DNA of 18,232 nucleotides from JBHIEE01 sp046760445 (lineage in GTDB: Bacteria; Acidobacteriota; Aminicenantia; JdFR-78): contig JBHIEE010000052.1 of NCBI GenBank assembly GCA_046760445.1, positions 1-18,232 on the forward strand, read 5' to 3'. The notes under the pieces were generated by a model. The model saw only the letters and a program-made list of their open reading frames with translations. It ran no database searches and was not told the DNA's origin. Both the position numbers and the translations under genes were made by a program. Below, one piece after another: positions 12,953-18,232 of the stretch (the first letter of the stretch is position 1; the number at the start of each line of letters is the position of its first letter).

Positions 12953-14806
12953 ATGAAAAAAACAGAAAAACTTAATAAAATTCTTAATTCTTATTTCAAA
13001 GAAATCCATAAGATTTATATATCGCGCAATTTCAGGGAGGAAAGCTTCTATGGCTCTTTAAAAATACTTATAGAGGAATGTTCTAATCTATTTAGCTTGA
13101 AAGATGAAGCGGGTGTGCTTGTTCAACCAAAGAAGACAAAAGTTGGTATTCCTGACTTTCTGATTAGAACGAATGGAGAAATTATAGGTTACATTGAGGC
13201 TAAAACTCCTGATGAACATCTACTAAATATTGAGGATTCTGAACAACTGAAAAGATATCGTGATTCTCTTCCAAATCTAATTTTAACCAATTTCTTGGAA
13301 TTCAGGTTATACAGATATGGAAATCTTATAGACAAAGTAGAGGTTGGTCGTCAATTTACTTTGCAAAGATTAGAGCATCCTCCTGTTCCTGAGAAATTAG
13401 AAGAATTTTTTCAATTCCTTGAAAAATTCTTTTCTTTCTCCACACCTGAAATTCAAAAATCATCCGAACTTTCTGTGGAACTTGCTAAGAGAACTCGATT
13501 TTTGGAACACATTTTACAGGAAGAGCTTTTAAGAGCAAACCCAGAGGTTACGAGATTTTACGAAGCTTTTCAAGAAGAACTTATAGAGACTCTGACCAAA
13601 GAAAGATTTGCTGATTTATATGCTCAGACCATCACCTATGGACTTTTTGCTGCCCGGATGAGAGCCCTCACTGAAGGTAAATTCAAAAGAGAATTAGCTT
13701 GGAAATTTATTCCTGAAAGCTTACCTTTACTTAAAGAAATTTTTTACTCTTTCACTGGACCCCATTTCCCTGAATCCCTTGCCTGGATTGTTGATGATGT
13801 AACTCAGGTGCTTGGAAAAGCAGATATCACATCAATTCTTAAAGAATTTAAAATTACTCGATGGGAGGAAGACCCGGTGATTCATTTTTATGAAACTTTT
13901 CTTTCCACATACAATCCAGAAGAAAGAGAAAGGCTTGGAGTTTATTACACTCCTCTACCTGTGGTTTCTTATATTGTAAGGTCAATTCATAAACTTTTAA
14001 AAGAAAAATTTGGAAAGCCCGATGGACTTGCCACTCAGGATGTTACTCTTCTTGACCCTGCTGCAGGAACTTTAACCTTTGTTGTTCAAGCAATCAAACA
14101 AGTTCAAAAAGAATTAGAAGAAAGGAAAAAAGGAGGACTAATTAAACCTTATATTGAAGAACATATACTCCCTCATTTCTATGCCTTTGAGATTCTTATG
14201 GCTCCCTATACAGTGGGACATTTCAAGGTTTCTATGATTTTGGAAGAGATGGGTTATAAATTCAAGGAAAAGGAGCGATTTCAATTTTATCTTACTAATA
14301 CCCTCGAGATGAAAGAACCTAAGCAAATAAGTTTTCTCATTGATTTAGCTAAAGAAGGTCAGGAAGCAAAGAGGGTAAAGGAAGAAGTTCCTATTTTGGT
14401 TGTTATGGGTAATCCTCCTTATTCAGTGAGTTCAGAAAACAAGTCAGAGTTCATTGAAAACTTAATGAATGACTATAAAGAAGATGTAAGAGAAGAAAGA
14501 AATATCCAACCACTTTCTGATGATTACATAAAATTCATTCGATTTGCTCACTGGAAAATAGAGCAGGCTGGCAAAGGAATTTTGGGATTTATAACCAACA
14601 ATTCTTATCTTTCTGGAATAATCCATCGGGGAATGAGGAGAAAACTTTTAGAAACATTTGATGAGATTTATATTTTAAATTTACACGGCTCTTCAAGAAT
14701 CGGAGAGCGAACACCTGAAGGTAGAAAGGATGAAAATGTCTTTGACATCCAGCAGGGCGTTGCAATAGTATTGTTTTTGAAGTATAAAAAACAACATGAA
14801 ACTTAA
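12953..14806 (+). CDS. Type ISP-like restriction-modification enzyme, N-terminal part (nuclease and methyltransferase)
   Basis: First 617 residues of a single-chain restriction-modification enzyme (Eco57I/type ISP-like) that would methylate adenine and cut unmodified DNA. A PD-(D/E)XK nuclease site is visible as P67-D68 and E82-A-K84. After a helical linker come YYTPLPVVSYIV (331-342), the SAM-binding DPAAGTLTF (368-376) and the catalytic NPPYS (487-491). The protein stops after FDIQQGVAIVLFLKYKK, where intact relatives run straight on into a segment resembling AKVxYADxWG; that continuation is encoded at 15750-16991. The final residues (QHET) are probably not native. It follows the ATPase by 10 bases with an AAGAAGA ribosome site. 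Whether this half works alone is unknown; it keeps the nuclease and methylase motifs but lacks the specificity part. Confidence 0.85.
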   Translation: MKKTEKLNKILNSYFKEIHKIYISRNFREESFYGSLKILIEECSNLFSLKDEAGVLVQPKKTKVGIPDFLIRTNGEIIGYIEAKTPDEHLLNIEDSEQLKRYRDSLPNLILTNFLEFRLYRYGNLIDKVEVGRQFTLQRLEHPPVPEKLEEFFQFLEKFFSFSTPEIQKSSELSVELAKRTRFLEHILQEELLRANPEVTRFYEAFQEELIETLTKERFADLYAQTITYGLFAARMRALTEGKFKRELAWKFIPESLPLLKEIFYSFTGPHFPESLAWIVDDVTQVLGKADITSILKEFKITRWEEDPVIHFYETFLSTYNPEERERLGVYYTPLPVVSYIVRSIHKLLKEKFGKPDGLATQDVTLLDPAAGTLTFVVQAIKQVQKELEERKKGGLIKPYIEEHILPHFYAFEILMAPYTVGHFKVSMILEEMGYKFKEKERFQFYLTNTLEMKEPKQISFLIDLAKEGQEAKRVKEEVPILVVMGNPPYSVSSENKSEFIENLMNDYKEDVREERNIQPLSDDYIKFIRFAHWKIEQAGKGILGFITNNSYLSGIIHRGMRRKLLETFDEIYILNLHGSSRIGERTPEGRKDENVFDIQQGVAIVLFLKYKKQHET

Positions 14807-15044
14807 AACCACAGAGAACACAGAGATTTATTTTCTCTGTGTTCTCCCCGTTTACTCGGAGGAGAACACAATATTGAAAATTATCTTTTATATAATGAGA
14901 AATCATTGAATTTATTTCAGATACATGCTTTTATTTAAGTTAAAGACAATGAAACAAATATTGGATACATTGAAAAATTTTAACATAGATAAAAACACTG
15001 CTAAATGTTTTTATAGTTATATGTTCTCTGTGACTTCTGTGGTT
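14807..15044. repeat. 238-base repeat element AACCACAGAG...CTCTGTGGTT at the break in the restriction-modification gene
   Basis: It begins one base after the stop codon of the N-terminal half. The ends AACCACAGAGAACACAGAG (14807-14825) and CTCTGTGACTTCTGTGGTT (15026-15044) are inverted repeats matching at 17 of 19. The right 40 bases (15005-15045) align with the short copy at 3255-3295. Inside, TGTTCTCC (14840-14847) pairs with GGAGAACA (14861-14868) around a degenerate CCCGTTTACTCGG palindrome, so this may be two nested or tandem copies. No open frame of note is present. The 261-base stretch to 15067 thus holds only this element and the leader of the HEPN gene. Confidence 0.7.
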
Positions 15045-15067
15045 AATAAAGAATATGGGTAAAATAA

Positions 15068-15454
15068 ATGAAAAAAGAAATTAAAAATTGGGTTGATTCA
15101 GCGAAATATGACTTTGAAACTGCAGAACACATGTTCAATGCTGGAAGATATATATACACAATATTTATGTGTCATTTAGCCTTAGAGAAAATATTAAAAG
15201 CTAAAGTAGAGGAGATTACAGGTAAAACGCCACCAAAGACACATAATTTAAGATATCTCATAAAATTAAGCGGCCTTGAACCACCTGAAGATATATTCAA
15301 TTTCTTAAGCAAATTGAGTGATGTGAGCATTCCAACTCGGTATCCAGAAGATTTTGGCGAACTCCTCGAAAGTTATGACCAGAAAGCTGCAAAAAACTAT
15401 TTGATTCAGACAAAGGAGGCTTTTGAATGGATAAAAAAATCCTTCAAATCTTAA
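15068..15454 (+). CDS. HEPN-domain protein (toxin-like partner of MNT)
   Basis: A 128-residue all-helical HEPN protein of the PF05168-like type. The core reads FMCHLALEKILKAKVEEITG (33-52), then KTHNLRYLIKLSG (57-69), and RYPED (91-95), a motif common in this group. HEPN proteins paired with a nucleotidyltransferase are usually toxin RNases held off by AMPylation. The canonical R-x4-6-H motif of such RNases is not visible: R27 and H36 are too far apart, so activity is uncertain. It overlaps the MNT gene by 28 bases, and the pair sits inside the interrupted restriction-modification gene. The ribosome site is weak (GGGT a few bases upstream) and no strong promoter is seen, so it may rely on readthrough from the upstream operon. 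Confidence 0.85.
   Translation: MKKEIKNWVDSAKYDFETAEHMFNAGRYIYTIFMCHLALEKILKAKVEEITGKTPPKTHNLRYLIKLSGLEPPEDIFNFLSKLSDVSIPTRYPEDFGELLESYDQKAAKNYLIQTKEAFEWIKKSFKS
15412..15419 (+). promoter_or_regulatory. Strong Shine-Dalgarno AAAGGAGG for MNT, inside the HEPN gene
   Basis: AAAGGAGG lies 7 bases before ATG 15427, within the last HEPN codons. It is stronger than the HEPN gene's own site and should favour translation of MNT over HEPN. Confidence 0.7.
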
Positions 15455-15753
15455 AAGAATTCGAATCTGCTCTTGAAGAAATAGGTATTAGAGTAGAAAG
15501 GATGATTCTATATGGCTCTTATGCCACTGGAAAAGCAAGGGAAGGGAGTGATATTGATGTAGCGGTAATTTCCAAAGATTTTGAAGGTATGAATCTATTA
15601 GAGAGATTAGAAACTATTGGGCTTGCCCTTGCCAAAGCCAGAATAATGGAACCAATCGAAGCCATAGGATATACCCAAGAAGAGTTCAATTCAAAAGGTA
15701 AGGGCACATTTATTGGAGATGAGGTTAAAACAAAAGGGATTGAAGTGATATGA
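15427..15753 (+). CDS. MNT-type minimal nucleotidyltransferase (antitoxin-like)
   Basis: A 108-residue minimal nucleotidyltransferase of the pol-beta superfamily. The catalytic signature GSYATGKAREGSDID runs from G30 to D44, with D42 and D44 as metal ligands. In the EPIEAIGYTQEEF stretch (75-87) an acidic residue, probably Glu, takes the place of the usual third Asp. In studied HepT/MntA pairs this partner transfers AMP to the HEPN toxin and so silences it. It follows the usual HEPN-then-MNT order with a 28-base overlap and a strong ribosome site. Its TGA stop overlaps the ATG of the restriction-modification C-terminal half (ATGA, 15750-15753), which ties the two proteins' translation together. 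Confidence 0.85.
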   Translation: MDKKILQILKEFESALEEIGIRVERMILYGSYATGKAREGSDIDVAVISKDFEGMNLLERLETIGLALAKARIMEPIEAIGYTQEEFNSKGKGTFIGDEVKTKGIEVI

Positions 15754-16991
15754 GTGAAAAGAAATTAGCTAAAGTATTCTATGCTGATGTTTGGGGACTG
15801 AGAAGCGAGAAGTATGATTATCTTTTCAAAAATGATGTAAAAACAATCAAATGGCAAAAACTTGAACCAGTAGAACCTTATTATTTCTTTGTTCCCAAAG
15901 ATTTCGCTTTATTAGAAGAGTACAAGAAATTCTGGAAAGTGACAGAGATTTTCAAGGAATATAGCTCTGGAGTACAGAGTAAAAGAGATAATCTTGCGGT
16001 TAACTTTGAAAGGAACATCCTTAGAACAAATTTTTATCAGTTTGTAAACTTGAATCTACCTGATGAATTTATTAAAAGAACTTTTAGAATAGACGATACT
16101 TACGAATGGATTCTTACACAAGCAAGAAAGTCAGTAAAAAAAGAGAATATTGATGAGATGATAGAAAAATACTGTTATCACCCCTTTGATCAGAGATGGA
16201 TTTATTATTCAGATGCCATAATTGCAAGGCCTTTTAAGAGAGTAATGAAACATCTTCTAAATGAAAATATAGCTATAGCTACAAGTCGAAAATATCCGGG
16301 AACTAAAAATTTTGGAGCCTTTGTCGTAGCTTTAATGGGAGATATTCATTCTGTTGCTGACCAAACTTACTTTTTCCCGCTCTATCTCTACCTGGATAAC
16401 TCAGAAGGGCAAATTTTTGATGAAAAGACTTCTAAACAAGAACGCATTCCTAATTTTACGCCTGAATTTTTAAAAGCCATAAAAGAAACTTTGAATAAAG
16501 AACCATCTCCTGAAGAAATTTTTTATTATATTTACGCTGTGCATTATTCTTCGGCATATCGAAAGCGATATGAAGAATTCCTAAAAATAGATTTTCCAAG
16601 GATTCCTTTGCTTACAAATTATAAACTTTTTAAAATTTTAAGCAATCTTGGTAAAGAACTTGTTGATGTTCATTTACTCAGACATCCAGCTCTCTCAGAA
16701 ACTGAAATCGGCTTTCCAGAGAGTGGCTCTAATATTGTAGAAAAAGTTAGCTATGACGAAAAAACCAAAAGAGTTTATATCAATAAAAACCAATATTTTG
16801 AAGGCGTCTCCAATCAAGTCTGGCAATACCGAATCGGCGCCTATCAGATAATGCAAAAATACCTAAAAGACCGAAAAGCCCGAAAACTATCCCTTGATGA
16901 GATTAACCAGTATATGAAAGTAGCCAAAGCCCTCCGATTAACGATTGAATTACAGGAAGAGATTGATAATATCTATGAGAATCTCCATTAA
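15750..16991 (+). CDS. Type ISP-like restriction-modification enzyme, C-terminal part (target recognition)
   Basis: The remaining 413 residues of the interrupted enzyme. It begins KLAKVFYADVWGLRSEKYDYL (5-25), the segment that in intact type ISP-like proteins directly follows GVAIxLFVK. It continues with PYYFFVPKDF (43-52), GVQSKRDNLAV (74-84) and CYHPFDQRWIYYSD (142-155), all family landmarks of the DNA-recognition half. Together with the N-terminal part it gives about 1030 residues, a normal size for this family. It contains no nuclease or methylase motif, so it can act only in association with the first half or is a remnant. The frame is open to a normal end with no decay, which argues for retained use. 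The start ATG overlaps the MNT stop; no independent ribosome site is evident beyond the MNT end. Confidence 0.85.
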   Translation: MSEKKLAKVFYADVWGLRSEKYDYLFKNDVKTIKWQKLEPVEPYYFFVPKDFALLEEYKKFWKVTEIFKEYSSGVQSKRDNLAVNFERNILRTNFYQFVNLNLPDEFIKRTFRIDDTYEWILTQARKSVKKENIDEMIEKYCYHPFDQRWIYYSDAIIARPFKRVMKHLLNENIAIATSRKYPGTKNFGAFVVALMGDIHSVADQTYFFPLYLYLDNSEGQIFDEKTSKQERIPNFTPEFLKAIKETLNKEPSPEEIFYYIYAVHYSSAYRKRYEEFLKIDFPRIPLLTNYKLFKILSNLGKELVDVHLLRHPALSETEIGFPESGSNIVEKVSYDEKTKRVYINKNQYFEGVSNQVWQYRIGAYQIMQKYLKDRKARKLSLDEINQYMKVAKALRLTIELQEEIDNIYENLH

Positions 16992-17054
16992 AGGTTTGTT
17001 CCGACATTCTTTCTCCAAATCTTACTCTTAGACTTTCTTAACCGGAGAGCAAGA

Positions 17055-17777
17055 ATGAAACGTGACGAAGAATTTTGTCAGTCAGCTCTGATAGAGTTTC
17101 TTCGTTCACAAGGCCATTCAGTAGTTACCCGACCAGGTGACGAACCACCCGATTTTTATATCACTCTTGACGGAACAGAATTTGCAGTGGAAATTACTAC
17201 ATTATCAGAGTTAATACCAAGCCCCAAAACAAGCAAACTCCAGCCTATTCTTACAGCCCATATGACGCTGTATCGTTTTGTATCTGAAATAGAGACTTTT
17301 ACTCTTCAAAAGGAAATACTCAACGGTACCTATCTTGTGTCCATTGACCTTAATAAGCCCATTCCAAACTTCAACAAAATAAAAAGTAATTTAATTAAAG
17401 CAATTGAAGAGTTTATTTCCGAAACCCGCCAAGAGGAGTCCACCCCTTACTTTCAACTCTTTCGAAAGGGCAAGGTGCGCATGGAATGTAAGAAGCTAAG
17501 CGGAGATGGGGCAAGAATAACCCATATGATAACCCACGGCGCGAAGTGGCACGATGAAATATGTAAACACGCTCGCCTTATTTTACAACGAGCTATTGAT
17601 GATAAGAGAAATAAATTGCTCCACGAACCTCGACCAAAGATGTTACTTTTACTGAATCGTTATTTATTCGCAAGTATAAAGGACTTCCAAGAAGCTCTTT
17701 TGCTTTGCTCAGGATGCGAATTCTTTCATTCGATCTATCTTGTCACTTGCGATGGAATAATTCATCAGCTTAAATGA
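17055..17777 (+). CDS. Unknown protein with a PD-(D/E)XK-like N-terminal motif
   Basis: A 240-residue protein I do not recognise. The N-terminal 50 residues look like a restriction-endonuclease-like core: E14 in ALIEFL, PPD33 in DEPPDFYI, then a beta-strand with E46-I-T48 in FAVEITTL. The series E...D...E-x-T resembles PD-(D/E)XK with Thr in place of Lys, a variation seen in uncharacterised proteins. The rest has mixed helices and strands, with MLLLLNRYLFA near 195-205, and no other motif I can name. GGAGAG at 17044-17049 precedes ATG 17055. It follows the restriction-modification C-terminal half by 63 bases in the same direction, so it may belong to the same defence-like cluster. Confidence 0.6.
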   Translation: MKRDEEFCQSALIEFLRSQGHSVVTRPGDEPPDFYITLDGTEFAVEITTLSELIPSPKTSKLQPILTAHMTLYRFVSEIETFTLQKEILNGTYLVSIDLNKPIPNFNKIKSNLIKAIEEFISETRQEESTPYFQLFRKGKVRMECKKLSGDGARITHMITHGAKWHDEICKHARLILQRAIDDKRNKLLHEPRPKMLLLLNRYLFASIKDFQEALLLCSGCEFFHSIYLVTCDGIIHQLK

Positions 17778-17895
17778 CACGTGATATTATTTTAAAAACT
17801 TTTCAAACGAGACCTACCAATGGAGCCTCTCAGTTAATAGAGAAGGGTTAATTTCTTCAATGGAAAATAATACAAAAAATAGAGGAGTTTTTTTA

Positions 17896-17930
17896 CGGAA
17901 TCAGCGGATTAACGATTTTCACGAATCTGC
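17896..17930. repeat. GCGGATTAACGATTTTCACGAATCTGC-type dispersed repeat
   Basis: The stretch CGGAATCAGCGGATTAACG, continuing with ATTTTCACGAATCTGC, resembles a sequence commonly dispersed between genes of diverse bacteria. Only one copy is seen in this window, so the call rests on recall of similar repeats. It is flanked by no gene. The 187-base spacer 17778-17964 holds nothing else I can identify. Confidence 0.35.
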
Positions 17931-17964
17931 ACTAATATGCTATTTCCTAAAGTGAGGTATTAGA

Positions 17965-18232
17965 ATGATTCAAAATAAATCACCACGGGAAATCATTATT
18001 CGGTGGACTGAGTTATTCAATAGACAAGATGCTAAAGCTTTAAAAGAGTTGTATGCACCTGATGCCACAAACTTTCAGGTTCCTGATCAGCCTATCACAG
18101 GAGAGGATGCGATATACGAAAGTTTTCGAGACTTTTTTCAGGCTTTTCCTGATGCGGGCTTCTTAATAGTGAACCTATTTGAGGATGGCGAATGGGTGAT
18201 CTTAGAATGGGAAGGATGGGGAACCTTCAAAG
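17965..18232 (+). CDS. SnoaL/NTF2-like protein, partial at window end
   Basis: The first 89 residues of a protein cut by the window edge: MIQNKSPREIIIRWTELF, then FNRQDAKALKELYAPDATNF, then TGEDAIYESFRDFFQAFPD. This is the cone-shaped SnoaL-like/NTF2-like fold opening found in polyketide cyclase-like and ester-cyclase-like proteins (helix, NRQD, LYAPDA, GxDAI, FPD). Strands ending VILEWEGWGTF match the core of the fold. The substrate is unknown, since these small proteins serve many roles. AGTGAGG about 9 bases before ATG 17965 is an acceptable ribosome site. Confidence 0.75.
   Translation, partial: MIQNKSPREIIIRWTELFNRQDAKALKELYAPDATNFQVPDQPITGEDAIYESFRDFFQAFPDAGFLIVNLFEDGEWVILEWEGWGTFK

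Noticed and set aside
14777..15746. TTGAAGT at 14777-14783 and again at 15740-15746 as a target-site duplication bounding the HEPN-MNT insertion
   Set aside because: Seven bases in AT-rich DNA are weak evidence, and joining at this word would put a stop in frame rather than restore the enzyme.

Overview
The window looks like a chromosome fragment of an uncultured, AT-rich (by eye about 35-40% G+C) Gram-negative bacterium. An outer membrane is implied by a TonB-dependent receptor with a CarboxypepD_reg-like N-terminus (8217-10544, minus strand). The secreted M14 peptidase with a C-terminal amidotransferase-like region, the DUF6125 protein, the DUF89 protein and the TonB receptor together resemble gene content of Aminicenantes/Acidobacteria-like or related candidate phyla. 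That placement is a guess from gene content.

Layout. (1) 368-2459: a tightly packed unit of ZIP-family metal transporter, zinc-ribbon NUDIX hydrolase and DUF89 (ARMT1-like) metal-dependent phosphatase, with overlapping stop/start codons. (2) 2709-5208: DUF6125 protein, branched-chain-type aminotransferase (IlvE family), DUF123 GIY-YIG-type protein and TrmO-type tRNA methyltransferase; the last three may be one operon. (3) 5320-7920: secreted M14 zinc carboxypeptidase with its own promoter-like sequence. (4) 8217-11431: TonB-dependent receptor and TetR-type regulator, divergently arranged around a 299-base control region. Each direction has a good sigma70-type promoter, and the same 12-base word CATATGATTAAA lies at both predicted start points. 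(5) 11557-17777: a probable defence/mobile island. A perfect TTGACA-16-TATAAT promoter overlaps a 10-base inverted repeat and precedes a DUF4143-type AAA ATPase. This is followed by a type ISP-like restriction-modification enzyme whose reading frame is split in two by a repeat element plus a HEPN-MNT toxin-antitoxin pair, and then by a PD-(D/E)XK-like unknown protein. (6) 17965-end: the start of a SnoaL/NTF2-like protein, cut by the window edge.

The intergenic spaces carry several families of short palindromic repeats: AACCACAGAG...CTCTGTGGTT, TCCCGAGTACTCGGGA, GTAAATCGTAA-type, TCAAA-word AT-rich repeats, and a GCTGCAG hairpin. One of them sits exactly where the restriction-modification gene is broken.

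The most interesting locus is 11557-17777. The restriction-modification gene is split between its methyltransferase half (nuclease motif, SAM motif, NPPY) and its target-recognition half. The C-terminal half now begins at an ATGA overlap with the MNT gene, so its translation is probably coupled to the toxin-antitoxin pair. No rRNA, tRNA, CRISPR array or convincing intrinsic terminator was seen.
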